Of a DNA stretch of 61,087 nucleotides, positions 15,551-24,903 are shown one piece after another (the first letter of the stretch is position 1; every line of letters starts with the position of its first letter). A program made the position numbers and the translations under genes. The stretch comes from JAVBTT01 sp031550325 (lineage in GTDB: Bacteria > Bacillota > Clostridia > Oscillospirales > UBA929). The notes below the pieces were generated by a model. It saw only the letters and a list, made by a program, of their open reading frames with translations, did no database searches and was not told the origin of the DNA. Location: the NCBI GenBank assembly GCA_031550325.1, contig JAVBOR010000057.1:1-61087 (forward strand), given 5' to 3'.

Positions 15551-15628
15551 AAAAGTTCATCATTTTATCCTTGGATTTTTGAATAGCTTATGATAGAGTA
15601 TGACCAAACTTACTCGTTGGAGGGACAC

Positions 15629-16927
15629 ATGAACATAAGAAACACAGATACGCAGACCAAAAACTGGGTTACTCTGACCATTGAGGTCGGCGCAGATGAG
15701 TTCGAGCAGGCACAGACAAAGGCATTTCAGAAAAATGTTGGGCGGATCAATGTTCCGGGCTTCCGCAAAGGTAAGGCGCCGCGTAAAATAATAGAGCGCA
15801 TGTATGGCGAAAACGTGTTTTTTGAAGACGCTGTCGGGATCGCTTACCCTGCGGCTTACGCCGAAGCGCTTGAGCAGAGCGGGGTGGAGCCTGTCGATCA
15901 GGCGGATATCAATATTTTGGAAATTACGAGCGACGGTTTTTCGTTTGAGGCGAAGATCCCCATCAAGCCCGAGCTTACCATGGGCCAGTACAAGGGCCTT
16001 TCGGCCGCGATGCCTGAGGTCGTGGTGGCGGAGGCCGACATTGACGCTGAGCTAGAAAGACTGCGCGAGCGCAACGCGCGTCAGGTCACCGTGGAGCGTG
16101 AGGCGCTCGACGGCGACGACGTGCTGTTTGATTTTGAGGGATTTGTGGACGGCGTCGCGTTTGAGGGCGGAAAAGCCGACAATCATATGCTCAAGCTCGG
16201 ATCGGGGCAGTTTATCCCCGGCTTTGAGGAACAGCTTGTCGGCGCGAAGGCCGGCGACCATGTGACCGTGCGCGTGACCTTTCCCCAGGAGTACCACGCT
16301 GAAAACCTGGCCGGCAAGGAAGCAACGTTTGAATGTGACGTCCACGAGGTGAAAGAGACCGTCAAGCCGGAGCTTTGCGATGATTTTGCCGGCGACGTTT
16401 CGGAGTTTGACACCCTTGAGGAACTGAAAACCTCTATTCGCGGTCGATTTGAGGCCTCGCGGAAGAATGACGCCGACCGCGCGTTTGAAGAATCGCTGAT
16501 TGATCAGTTAATTGCTGGCGCGGAGGTTGAGTTGCACGACTGTATGATCGATAAACAACTTGACAATATTATGCAGGACTTTTCCTATCGCCTGCAGCAG
16601 CAACGCATCGACCTGAAGACCTATTTGAGCATCACCAACCAGACCGTCGAGGATCTGCTCGCTCAGCACCGCCCGCTTGCCGAACGCTATGTGCGGACGA
16701 ACCTCATTTTTGAAAAAGTCGCTGAGCTGGAAGCGCTTGAGGTTAGCCAGGAAGAGCTTGACGCCGAGTACGCCCGTCTGGCTGAGCGCTACAAAATGGA
16801 GCTGGATCAGATCAAGCTGTCGCTCGACGCCGATATGATCCGGCGCGATCTGCTCTCGCTCAAGGCGTCGGAGTTCATTAAGGAAAACGCTGTACGCGAG
16901 ACGGCAAAAAAAGAAAACGAGGTGTAG
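15629..16927 (+). CDS. tig: Trigger factor
   Basis: A 432-residue ribosome-bound chaperone and peptidyl-prolyl isomerase meeting nascent chains at the exit tunnel. Start ATG 15629 has TTGGAGGGAC just upstream; the longer frame from 15590 has none. The ribosome-binding tip GFRKGKAPRKIIE lies near residues 45-57. The FKBP-like domain (residues about 150-235) has GFEEQLVGAKAGD and FPQEYHAENLAGKEATF. A helical C-terminal chaperone domain follows. The clpP and clpX genes come directly after, the common tig-clpP-clpX order. Confidence 0.95.
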   Translation: MNIRNTDTQTKNWVTLTIEVGADEFEQAQTKAFQKNVGRINVPGFRKGKAPRKIIERMYGENVFFEDAVGIAYPAAYAEALEQSGVEPVDQADINILEITSDGFSFEAKIPIKPELTMGQYKGLSAAMPEVVVAEADIDAELERLRERNARQVTVEREALDGDDVLFDFEGFVDGVAFEGGKADNHMLKLGSGQFIPGFEEQLVGAKAGDHVTVRVTFPQEYHAENLAGKEATFECDVHEVKETVKPELCDDFAGDVSEFDTLEELKTSIRGRFEASRKNDADRAFEESLIDQLIAGAEVELHDCMIDKQLDNIMQDFSYRLQQQRIDLKTYLSITNQTVEDLLAQHRPLAERYVRTNLIFEKVAELEALEVSQEELDAEYARLAERYKMELDQIKLSLDADMIRRDLLSLKASEFIKENAVRETAKKENEV

Positions 16928-16931
16928 TTCC

Positions 16932-17513
16932 ATGAGTTTAGTGCCTATTGTTGTAGAACAGACCAACCGCGGCGAGCGCTCATATGATATTTACTCCCGC
17001 TTGCTCAACGACCGCATCATCTTTTTGTCCGAGGAGGTCAACGACGTCACCGCCTCGCTGGTGATTGCGCAGCTTCTGTATCTGGAGTCCCAGGATCCCG
17101 ACAAGGACATTCAGTTTTACATTAACAGCCCCGGCGGCTCGGTCACTGCAGGATTGGCCATTTTTGACACCATGCGCTTTATTAAGGCCGACATCTCCAC
17201 GATTTGCGTTGGTCTGGCCGCTTCCATGGGCGCGTTTTTGCTGGCGGCCGGCACCAAGGGCAAGCGGCTTGCGCTGCCCAACGCCGAGATCATGATTCAC
17301 CAGCCCTCGGGCGGCGCGCGCGGTCAGGCGACCGACGTGCAGATTCACGCCGAGCAGATCATCCGCACGAAGAAGCGCATGAACGAGCTGCTGGCCGAGC
17401 TCACGGGAAAATCGTATGAAGCCGTGGCGGCGGACACGGAGCGCGACAACTTTATGACCGCTCAGGAGGCTCTGACTTACGGCATTATCGACAAGGTGAT
17501 CGAAAAACGATAA
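16932..17513 (+). CDS. clpP: ATP-dependent Clp protease proteolytic subunit
   Basis: A 193-residue serine peptidase forming the 14-mer chamber that degrades proteins fed by ClpX or ClpC. The catalytic triad is Ser98 (AASMGAF), His123 (IHQPSGG) and Asp172 (ERDNFM), in the same numbering as Bacillus ClpP. The N-terminal MSLVPIVVEQTNRGERSYDIYSRL segment forms the axial gate. It starts four bases behind tig and is followed by clpX. No CtsR site was seen upstream. Confidence 0.97.
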   Translation: MSLVPIVVEQTNRGERSYDIYSRLLNDRIIFLSEEVNDVTASLVIAQLLYLESQDPDKDIQFYINSPGGSVTAGLAIFDTMRFIKADISTICVGLAASMGAFLLAAGTKGKRLALPNAEIMIHQPSGGARGQATDVQIHAEQIIRTKKRMNELLAELTGKSYEAVAADTERDNFMTAQEALTYGIIDKVIEKR

Positions 17514-17569
17514 CTGGTTTGGCGGCTATGCTGCCGCCAGAAAATATCATCTGTTTTGAGGAGGCAGCT

Positions 17570-18874
17570 ATGCCAAAGGATGAAAAGAGAAGCGTCCGGT
17601 GCTCGTTCTGCGGCAAGCAACAGGAGCAGGTCAAGAGGATTATCGCCGGTCCTGGTGCGTATATTTGCAACGAGTGCGTCCATCTTTGCCTGAGCATACT
17701 CGACGACGGAAATGATCTTTCCGGCAAGAGGAGCGGCTTGGAGAACGCTGAAACGCTTCCCAAACCGCACGAGATCCGCGGCATTCTTGACCAGTACGTC
17801 ATTGGTCAGGACGACGCCAAAATCGCGCTTTCCGTCGCGGTGTATAATCACTACAAGCGTATTTATTTCGGTGGCGGAGACGACGTGGAGCTTCAAAAGA
17901 GCAATATCCTCATGCTGGGCCCGACGGGCTCGGGAAAAACTCATTTTGCCATGACTCTGGCCAAAATTCTCAACGTCCCGTTTGCCATCGCCGACGCGAC
18001 CACGCTTACCGAGGCGGGCTATGTGGGCGAAGATGTTGAAAACATTTTGCTGCGCCTGATTCAGGCGGCGGACTATGATGTGGAACTAGCCGAACGGGGC
18101 ATCATCTATATTGACGAGCTGGATAAAGTGGCGCGCAAGAGTGAAAACGTATCGATTACGCGCGATGTCAGCGGCGAGGGCGTGCAGCAGGCTCTTCTGA
18201 AAATTCTGGAGGGCACTGTGGCCAACGTTCCGCCGATGGGCGGGCGCAAGCACCCGCATCAGGAGTTTATCCAGGTCAACACCGCAAACATCTTGTTTAT
18301 CTGCGGCGGCGCGTTTGACGGCATTGACAAGATTGTCGAGCAGCGGCTCGGCCATCAGGGCATCGGCTTTAACAGCACGGTCAGCGGCAAAAAAGAGAAG
18401 AGCATGACGGCGCTTTACAAAGACGTCACGCCGCACGATCTGCTCAAATACGGGATCATTCCAGAACTTGTGGGTAGACTGCCCATCATTGCGCCGCTGG
18501 GACAGCTCACGCGCGAGGAGTACGTGAGAATTCTGACCGAGCCCAAGAACGCGCTGATCAAGCAGTATAAAAAACTCTTTGAGTACGACAATGTTGAGCT
18601 GAACTTTGACCAGGGTGCGCTGGAGGTCATGGCCGACCGTGCCATTGAGCGCGGCATCGGCGCGAGAGGACTGCGCGCGATCATTGAGAAGGTCATGCTT
18701 GAGGTCATGTACGACACGCCCTCCGACAACACCGTGGAGAAGGTGACCATTACGCAGGAGGCGGTTCTTCAGAACATGAAGCCGGTTATCATGCGAAACG
18801 CCGAGCGCGCGGCGCTCGCGCTTCCGCCCAAAATTCCCGGTCTGCGCGCGAAAACCAAGAAAAACGTCTCCTAG
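17570..18874 (+). CDS. clpX: ATP-dependent Clp protease ATP-binding subunit ClpX
   Basis: A 434-residue AAA+ unfoldase for ClpP. The start is ATG 17570, five bases after GAGGAGG; a longer frame from 17519 has no ribosome site. The N-terminal zinc domain has CSFCGK and CNECVHLC. Walker A is GPTGSGKT, Walker B IDELDK, then ISRDVSGEGVQQALLK-type pore and arginine regions (ITRDVSGEGV, with Thr instead of the common Ser) and GRKHPHQEF. The IGF loop for ClpP contact is HQGIGFN. A small hairpin (GGCGGC/GCCGCC, 17521-17538) lies between clpP and clpX. Confidence 0.97.
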   Translation: MPKDEKRSVRCSFCGKQQEQVKRIIAGPGAYICNECVHLCLSILDDGNDLSGKRSGLENAETLPKPHEIRGILDQYVIGQDDAKIALSVAVYNHYKRIYFGGGDDVELQKSNILMLGPTGSGKTHFAMTLAKILNVPFAIADATTLTEAGYVGEDVENILLRLIQAADYDVELAERGIIYIDELDKVARKSENVSITRDVSGEGVQQALLKILEGTVANVPPMGGRKHPHQEFIQVNTANILFICGGAFDGIDKIVEQRLGHQGIGFNSTVSGKKEKSMTALYKDVTPHDLLKYGIIPELVGRLPIIAPLGQLTREEYVRILTEPKNALIKQYKKLFEYDNVELNFDQGALEVMADRAIERGIGARGLRAIIEKVMLEVMYDTPSDNTVEKVTITQEAVLQNMKPVIMRNAERAALALPPKIPGLRAKTKKNVS

Positions 18875-19226
18875 AAGGCTGATGACAAAGTTTTTCCGAC
18901 CCGAACCCGCACAGCTGCAAGTTGTCGAGGCTCGGAATGCTTAAGAGGCATCCGCGCCTTCATGCGTCGAAATGTTCCGAACACGTTGGTCGGAAAAGCG
19001 TTGGAATTGCGACTGTGGGATTTGTCTGCAGTCTGCTCATAGGCCATTTTTCCCTGCGCGCCGCACTCGATTTCTGCTTAATAAGTTGAAAGTTCGCCTT
19101 AGCAGATGTACGCAGCTGATGGTTGCTCCCGATTCACGACGGAGGACGCTCTCCTTTTGAACCGGGACGGCTCTAGGGCCGGTCTGTCGTGTTGAGGCGG
19201 ACTTTGTATTGAAGGAAGGGTAACCC
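18875..19226. other. clpX-lon gap with inverted-repeat element
   Basis: About 350 bp without a gene. TTTTTCCGACC (18892-18902) and GGTCGGAAAA (about 18990-18999) bound a stretch of about 85 bp and could form a long hairpin. Its inner part, CCGCACAGCTGCAAGTTGTCG, closely resembles the hairpin interior at 38632-38652. The opening GGCTGATGACAAA also occurs at 46804. The right half, 19000-19226, leads into lon; no CIRCE or CtsR box was seen, and no promoter was convincing. Confidence 0.45.
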
Positions 19227-21542
19227 ATGCAGTTTCCGCTCATCCCCTTGCGCGGAATGACCGTTTTCCCCGGAATGCTGATCCATTTTGACGTCGGGCG
19301 GGAGAGTTCGGTCAAGGCGCTCGAAGCCGCGATGCTGAATGATCAGCATGTGTTTCTGGTTGCGCAAAAGGATGCCCGCGTCGATGAGCCGGCGCTTGTC
19401 GATTTATACGCGGTGGGAACCGTCTCACGCATCAGACAGGTTCTACGCCTGCCCGGCGACAATGTGCGCGTCCTTGTTGAGGGCGACACACGCGCCACTA
19501 TTTGTGCGTTTTCTCAGACAAAACCGTTTGTTGTGGCCGAACTGGATCCCATTGCCGAGCGTGTCGGGCGTGTTGCCGTTAACCGTGTTGAGGCCCTTGT
19601 GCGCAAGGTACAGGGCCTGTTTGAGGTCTATTCCACCATGATGCCGCGCATGTCGCCCGAAATTCTGATGAATGTCAACGCCGCGCATCAGCCCGGCTAT
19701 TTGGCCGACTACATCGCGCAGAACATCGCCATCGACCACGAGGACAAGCAGAGCGTTCTGGAGGAGGTCAACCTGTTTCGGCGCCTCGAGCTCGTCTATC
19801 GCATTTTGCTGCATGAAAACGAGATTCTGGAGCTCGAAGGCGACATCGAGTCCCGTTTGCACGAGCGCATGAGCAAGAATCAGCGCGACTATTTTCTGCG
19901 CGAAAAGATCAAGGCCATTCAAAACGAACTCGGCGAGAGCGAGGACAGCTACTCCGAGGCCGCGGAGTACGAACACCGCATCATAGCGGCGCATCTGCCT
20001 GAGGAGACGCGGGAAAAGCTGCTGGCCGAGACCGGACGGCTTTCCAAAATGTCTTCAGGCTCGCCTGAATCGGCAGTGATCCGCACCTATCTGGACACCT
20101 GTCTGGAGCTTCCCTGGAACGAAACGACCAAGGACAGGCTTGACATCAACGCCGCCAAACGTGTGATGGACGCCGATCACTACGGTTTGGAGCGCGTCAA
20201 GGAGCGCATTCTGGAGTTTATGGCCGTGAAAAAACTCGCGCCCGAGCTCAAGGGGCAGATTTTGTGTCTTGTCGGGCCGCCGGGCGTGGGCAAGACCTCT
20301 GTTGCCATGTCGCTTTCGCGCGCGATGGGGCGCAAGCACGCGCGGCTCTCTCTGGGCGGCGTGCGCGATGAGGCCGACATCCGCGGCCACCGCAAGACCT
20401 ATATCGGCGCGATGCCCGGGCGCATTATCAACGCGCTGCGCCTGGCCGGAAGCAAAAACGCCATCATCCTGCTTGACGAAATCGACAAGCTCGGCAACGA
20501 CTTCCGCGGCGACCCCGCGGCGGCGCTTTTAGAGGTGCTTGACCCCGAACAGAACCACTCGTTTCGGGATCACTATCTTGAGGTGCCGTTTGACCTTTCC
20601 GACGTTTTGTTTGTCACGACCGCCAATACAACCGACACCATTCCACGCGCGCTGCTGGACCGTATGGAGGTCATTGAGCTGACCAGCTACACCGACGAGG
20701 AAAAGCTGCATATCGCCAAGCGCCATCTGGTTCCCAAGCAGCTCAGACGCCACGGACTGACGCGCACGGGGCTGCGCTTTACGGACGGCGGCCTGCGCGA
20801 GCTTATCTCGGGCTATACGCGCGAGTCGGGCGTGCGCGTGCTGGAACGGGAAATCGCGGCGGTTTGCCGAAAAACTGCCAAGATGATTGTCGAGGGAAGC
20901 ACAAAGCAGATTGTGGTCACCCCGTCCAAAGTTGAACAGCTGCTCAAAACGCGCCGCTACAAACCCGAGCGCCGCCGCGCCGCCGACGAGGTCGGCGTGG
21001 CCAACGGGTTGGCGTGGACGCGTGTGGGCGGTGAGCTCCTGGAAGTTGAGGTCGGCGTTGTCGACGGCAGCGGAAAGATGGAGCTCACGGGAAATCTCGG
21101 CGACATCATGAAGGAGTCCGCCAGGGCGGCGCTGACCTATATCCGCAGCCGCGCGGCTTCGCTGCACATCGAGCCTGACTTTTATAAGACCAAAGATATG
21201 CACATTCACTTTCCCGAGGGCGCCATTCCCAAGGACGGCCCTTCGGCCGGCATCACGATGGCGGTGGCGATGGTTTCGGCTCTCACGGGCGCGCCTGTCC
21301 GCCGCGACATTGCCATGACCGGTGAGATTACGCTTCGCGGGCGCGTTTTGCCCATCGGAGGGCTTAAAGAGAAGACCATGGCGGCCTTTCGCGCGGGCAT
21401 TCAAACGGTGATCGTTCCCGCAGAGAATGAGCGAGACCTGGAGGACATCGACCAGACCGTGCGCTCGGCGCTTCAGTTTGTGCTGGCCGAGCATATGGAC
21501 GCCGTGCTGACCGCGACGCTGGACTTTTCGGGGGAAGTATGA
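19227..21542 (+). CDS. lon: ATP-dependent protease Lon
   Basis: A 771-residue AAA+ serine protease that degrades misfolded and regulatory proteins. The N-terminal substrate-binding domain begins FPLIPLRGMTVFPGM. Walker A is GPPGVGKTS, Walker B LLDEIDK, and the proteolytic dyad is Ser673 (KDGPSAGITMA) and Lys716 (LKEKTMAAFRAG), the same spacing as in E. coli Lon (S679, K722). Length is typical of LonA. The ribosome site GAAGGAAGGG precedes ATG 19227. It overlaps engB by 4 bp (ATGA), as in Bacillus lonA-ysxC. Confidence 0.97.
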   Translation: MQFPLIPLRGMTVFPGMLIHFDVGRESSVKALEAAMLNDQHVFLVAQKDARVDEPALVDLYAVGTVSRIRQVLRLPGDNVRVLVEGDTRATICAFSQTKPFVVAELDPIAERVGRVAVNRVEALVRKVQGLFEVYSTMMPRMSPEILMNVNAAHQPGYLADYIAQNIAIDHEDKQSVLEEVNLFRRLELVYRILLHENEILELEGDIESRLHERMSKNQRDYFLREKIKAIQNELGESEDSYSEAAEYEHRIIAAHLPEETREKLLAETGRLSKMSSGSPESAVIRTYLDTCLELPWNETTKDRLDINAAKRVMDADHYGLERVKERILEFMAVKKLAPELKGQILCLVGPPGVGKTSVAMSLSRAMGRKHARLSLGGVRDEADIRGHRKTYIGAMPGRIINALRLAGSKNAIILLDEIDKLGNDFRGDPAAALLEVLDPEQNHSFRDHYLEVPFDLSDVLFVTTANTTDTIPRALLDRMEVIELTSYTDEEKLHIAKRHLVPKQLRRHGLTRTGLRFTDGGLRELISGYTRESGVRVLEREIAAVCRKTAKMIVEGSTKQIVVTPSKVEQLLKTRRYKPERRRAADEVGVANGLAWTRVGGELLEVEVGVVDGSGKMELTGNLGDIMKESARAALTYIRSRAASLHIEPDFYKTKDMHIHFPEGAIPKDGPSAGITMAVAMVSALTGAPVRRDIAMTGEITLRGRVLPIGGLKEKTMAAFRAGIQTVIVPAENERDLEDIDQTVRSALQFVLAEHMDAVLTATLDFSGEV

Positions 21543-22117
21543 ATTTTGACAACACGCGCTTTGTCCGCTCGGCGGCGGGGACTGAACAGTTTATCGCGGA
21601 TGGCCGGCCGCAGGTCGTGATGGCCGGCCGCTCCAATGTGGGCAAGAGCTCGCTGATCAATGCGCTGACCCGCCAGAAAAGCCTGGCGCGCGTTAGCTCA
21701 ACGCCCGGAAAAACGGCGCACGTGAACTACTATCTTGTAGACGACACGCTTTGGCTGGTTGACTTGCCGGGCTATGGCTATTCCAGGGTGGGGGAGAGCG
21801 AGAAGAAGCGCTGGGCAGCCCTTATGGAGGCTTTTTTTCGCCAGCAGGGAGTGATCACGCTCGGCCTGCTTATTGTGGACTCCCGCCATGACCCGTCTCC
21901 GCTGGACGTGCAGATGGCAAGCTACTTTGTCGACGCTTCTCTGAACTGGAGCGTCGTGGCCAACAAAACGGATAAGCTCAAGCCGCGCGGGCTTGAGGCG
22001 TCGGTTCGGACCCTCGAGCAGGCCTATGAGAGAAAAGTTATCCCCTTTTCCGCCGAGAAGAAGACCGGGAGAAGCGAGCTGATCGCTGAAATTCTGAATA
22101 AAATTGAGGTGCCATGA
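21539..22117 (+). CDS. engB: Ribosome biogenesis GTP-binding protein EngB/YsxC
   Basis: A 192-residue TRAFAC GTPase needed for late 50S assembly. Motifs: G1 GRSNVGKSSLIN, G2 region STPGKT, G3 DLPGYGYSRV, G4 NKTDKLK and a G5-like FSAEKKTG. The start overlaps the lon stop. Its coupling to lon is the widely conserved arrangement. The family is often essential. It overlaps the lysA start by 4 bp. Confidence 0.95.
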   Translation: MNFDNTRFVRSAAGTEQFIADGRPQVVMAGRSNVGKSSLINALTRQKSLARVSSTPGKTAHVNYYLVDDTLWLVDLPGYGYSRVGESEKKRWAALMEAFFRQQGVITLGLLIVDSRHDPSPLDVQMASYFVDASLNWSVVANKTDKLKPRGLEASVRTLEQAYERKVIPFSAEKKTGRSELIAEILNKIEVP

Positions 22118-23418
22118 TGGATTTTGTCTGTCCCAGCCTGTCTGTCAATGAGCAAGGCAACCTTTCCCTTGGCGGGGCCGATGTGCCGGCGCTTGCCCGC
22201 CGGTATGGCACGCCTGTGTATCTTGTGGACGAAGACGCTGTGCGCAAAGCCTGCCGCGATTATGTGGATACCATGCAGGAGGCGTATCGCGGGGAGTATT
22301 TGATCTGTTACGCCAGCAAGGCGCTGAGCTTCAAAACTATATATGACCTCATGCGCTCGGAGCGCATGGGCGCAGACGTCGTGTCAGGCGGGGAGCTCTA
22401 TACGGCTCTTGCGGGCGGCATGCCCGCCGACCGGATTTATTTCCATGGAAACAACAAGCAGGACGAGGAGCTGCGCTACGCGCTCAAGAGCGGCGTGCGC
22501 CGCTTTGTTGTGGACAACAGAGAAGAGCTTTATCATCTGGATGCCATGGCCGCCGAAATGGGCAGCACTGCTGAAATCAGCTTCCGCATCAAGCCCGGGG
22601 TGGACGCGCATACCCACGAGTTCATTCAGACGGGCAAGATTGACTCTAAATTTGGCTTGGCTCTGGAGACGGGGGAGGCGTTTGACGTCATCGCCGAGGC
22701 GGCGGCCCTGCCGAACATCGCCGTCAAGGGCGTGCACTGCCATATCGGAAGCCAGATTTTTGACGCCGAGCCGTTTCAAGTGACCGTGCGGATTATGATG
22801 GAGCTGATCAAGCGCGTGCACGTGGAACTGGGGCTTTTGATCGTCGAGCTCAATCTGGGCGGCGGCTTTGGCATTCGCTACATACCCTCGCACGATCCGC
22901 GGAGCGTGCCCGACATCGTCAGGGCCACTGCTCAGGCCGTGACGCAGGCAGCCGAGGCGCTCGCGCTTCCGCTTCCGTATCTGGTGCTTGAGCCGGGCAG
23001 AAGTATTGTCGGCCCCGCGGGCATCACCGTGTACACCGTGGGCAGCGTCAAGGCCATTCCCGGCGTGCGCACCTATGTCTCGGTCGACGGCGGCATGACC
23101 GACAACCCAAGGTATGCGCTCTACGGCGCGGCGTATGAGGCGGTGCTTCCCGAGCGCCCGTTGGCCGAGCGCACCGAATGCGTGACCATCGCGGGGCGCT
23201 GCTGTGAAAGCGGCGACCTGGTTGCGCGCGACATCGACCTTCCGGCCTGCGAGGCCGGAGATCTGCTTGCCATTTTGGCCACCGGGGCGTATAATTACTC
23301 GATGGCTTCCAATTACAACCGCGTGCCCCGTCCGCCTGTTGTGCTGGTGTCGGGGGAAACGTCCCGGCTGGCCGTCCGGCGCGAAACCTATGAGGACCTG
23401 ATCAGCTGCGATCTGTGA
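22114..23418 (+). CDS. lysA: Diaminopimelate decarboxylase
   Basis: A 434-residue PLP enzyme making lysine from meso-diaminopimelate. Lys69 in CYASKALS forms the Schiff base. HCHIGSQIFD, a glycine-rich LGGGFGIRY loop, LEPGRSIVGPAG and CESGDLVARD near the C-terminus complete the fold-III alanine-racemase-like enzyme. The first ATG (22114) overlaps engB; ATG 22117 is equally possible. No lysine riboswitch fits upstream, since the gene is fused into the lon-engB operon, so it is presumably not lysine-controlled at this site. Confidence 0.95.
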   Translation: MMDFVCPSLSVNEQGNLSLGGADVPALARRYGTPVYLVDEDAVRKACRDYVDTMQEAYRGEYLICYASKALSFKTIYDLMRSERMGADVVSGGELYTALAGGMPADRIYFHGNNKQDEELRYALKSGVRRFVVDNREELYHLDAMAAEMGSTAEISFRIKPGVDAHTHEFIQTGKIDSKFGLALETGEAFDVIAEAAALPNIAVKGVHCHIGSQIFDAEPFQVTVRIMMELIKRVHVELGLLIVELNLGGGFGIRYIPSHDPRSVPDIVRATAQAVTQAAEALALPLPYLVLEPGRSIVGPAGITVYTVGSVKAIPGVRTYVSVDGGMTDNPRYALYGAAYEAVLPERPLAERTECVTIAGRCCESGDLVARDIDLPACEAGDLLAILATGAYNYSMASNYNRVPRPPVVLVSGETSRLAVRRETYEDLISCDL

Positions 23419-23457
23419 CAGACATTCTGGAATGTAAGGCGCGCCGGGAAAGCTGAG

Positions 23458-24126
23458 GTGAGCGGCATAGACACTATACGCGACTGGATTGTGAACTTTG
23501 ACTGGACCTCCTTGCTCTATATCCCCGCGGCGCTGTTGGCCATCATGACCCACGAGTCCTGCCACGCGCTGGCGGCGTATTGGCTGGGGGACACCACGGC
23601 GTACGATCGTGGCCGGATTTCCTTCAACCCTTTGCGACATATTGACCCGTTTGGCCTGCTCATGCTCGTCGTTGTCGGCTTTGGGTGGGCAAAGCCCGTG
23701 CCCGTTGACAACAGGCTGTTTAAAAACCCCAAGCGGGATATGGCGCTCACCGCCGCCGCCGGGCCGATTTCCAATTTTATCCTTGCTTTTTTGTGCGTTG
23801 TCATTCTCAACGGTGTTTTTTACGCGACAAAGGGTACGGCAAACGAGAGCTTTCTCGACTTCCTGTGGATTTGCGCCATGATCAACGTGGGCTTGGGCGT
23901 GTTCAACTTTTTCCCGATCCCGCCGCTGGACGGCGCTAAGATTTTTGGCGCGCTGCTGCCCGACCGGATCTACTTCGGCATCATGCGGTATGAGCGGTAC
24001 GGCATGCTGGTGCTGATGCTGCTTTTGTTTACGGGGGTTTTGGATCAGCCTCTCCAGTTTTTGCGCACGGGAATCCTCAACTGGCTGATGGACTCGGCGC
24101 AGGTGATGACTTCATGGATGGGTTAG
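23458..24126 (+). CDS. Site-2-type zinc metalloprotease (M50 family)
   Basis: A 222-residue integral membrane protein. The zinc motif is HESCH (about residues 31-35), and the second metal motif is NFFPIPPLDGAK near residue 151, both in hydrophobic helices; about five or six membrane segments are predicted. It belongs to the short S2P-like family without PDZ domain that precedes scpA in many Firmicutes. The start GTG 23458 is the best choice; the upstream ribosome site is weak. Substrate unknown. It overlaps scpA by 13 bp. Confidence 0.88.
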   Translation: MSGIDTIRDWIVNFDWTSLLYIPAALLAIMTHESCHALAAYWLGDTTAYDRGRISFNPLRHIDPFGLLMLVVVGFGWAKPVPVDNRLFKNPKRDMALTAAAGPISNFILAFLCVVILNGVFYATKGTANESFLDFLWICAMINVGLGVFNFFPIPPLDGAKIFGALLPDRIYFGIMRYERYGMLVLMLLLFTGVLDQPLQFLRTGILNWLMDSAQVMTSWMG

Positions 24127-24887
24127 CGCCGACCTTCCGGCTTGAGCAGGTGGTTAAGGCCAGGCAGGAAGTGATGGAGGATTTCGAGGGCCCGCTTGAT
24201 CTGATTTTGGATTTGCTCAGGCGCCATCGCATCGAAATTCAGGATCTGCATATTTCCACGCTGCTGGAGCAGTACCTCGAGTGGCTCGCGCTCCGGGAGA
24301 GCATGGATTTAGAAGTGGCCAGCGAGTTCATCGCCATGGCCTCCCATTTGGTGTACCTCAAAACGCACATGCTGCTCACGGTCGGCCAAGACCGTGACGA
24401 AGAGGTGGACGAGCTGATTTTGGCCCTGGAAGAGCGGCTGCGCCTGGAAAGGCTGCAGAAGCTGATCGTGGGCGTGCAGTTTCTGGACTCGCGCGCCGAA
24501 CTCGCGCGCAGCCTGATCGTCAAGCAGCCCGAGCCCCTCGCGGTGGACAAGACGTATGTTGGGCATCACGCGGCGGATGATCTTCGCGGGGCGCTCATGG
24601 AAGTTTATGAGCGCTCGGAGCGCAAGCTCCCGCCGCCGCCCTCGGCGTTTAGCGCAATTGTCGGCCGGGAGCCGTATCCCGTGGGGGACAAGATTGACAG
24701 CATTCTTTCGCTTCTTCTGAAGAAGGGCCGTGCCGTTCTGCGCACATTGCTGCGCGCGCCGACGCGTTCCGAGGCGGTGGCGTCTTTTCTCGCCGTTTTG
24801 GAGCTTTGCCGGAGCCAGCTTATTTTAATCGAGGACAGTGAAGAGGGCTACGTGGTGTCGCTTCCCGAGGAAGAGCCCAAAAGCTGA
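24114..24887 (+). CDS. scpA: Segregation and condensation protein A
   Basis: A 257-residue kleisin that bridges SMC heads in the chromosome-condensing complex with ScpB. The N-terminal signature DFEGPLDLILDLLRRHRIEI sits near residues 23-42, followed by EFIAMASHLVYLKTHMLL. The C-terminal winged-helix part ends VASFLAVLELCRSQLILI. Translation starts inside the end of the protease gene. The scpB gene follows directly. Confidence 0.94.
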   Translation: MDGLAPTFRLEQVVKARQEVMEDFEGPLDLILDLLRRHRIEIQDLHISTLLEQYLEWLALRESMDLEVASEFIAMASHLVYLKTHMLLTVGQDRDEEVDELILALEERLRLERLQKLIVGVQFLDSRAELARSLIVKQPEPLAVDKTYVGHHAADDLRGALMEVYERSERKLPPPPSAFSAIVGREPYPVGDKIDSILSLLLKKGRAVLRTLLRAPTRSEAVASFLAVLELCRSQLILIEDSEEGYVVSLPEEEPKS

Positions 24888-24903
24888 TGGTGGGAAGATA
24901 AAT

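Noticed and set aside
15571..15600. Promoter directly before tig
   Set aside because: TTGGAT and TATGAT occur but only 12 bp apart; other pairings have poor boxes.
18875..19226. CtsR or HrcA (CIRCE) operator before lon or clp genes
   Set aside because: Neither the GGTCAAA direct repeat nor the long CIRCE inverted repeat was found.
22060..22113. Lysine riboswitch before lysA
   Set aside because: lysA overlaps engB by 4 bp, so no leader exists.
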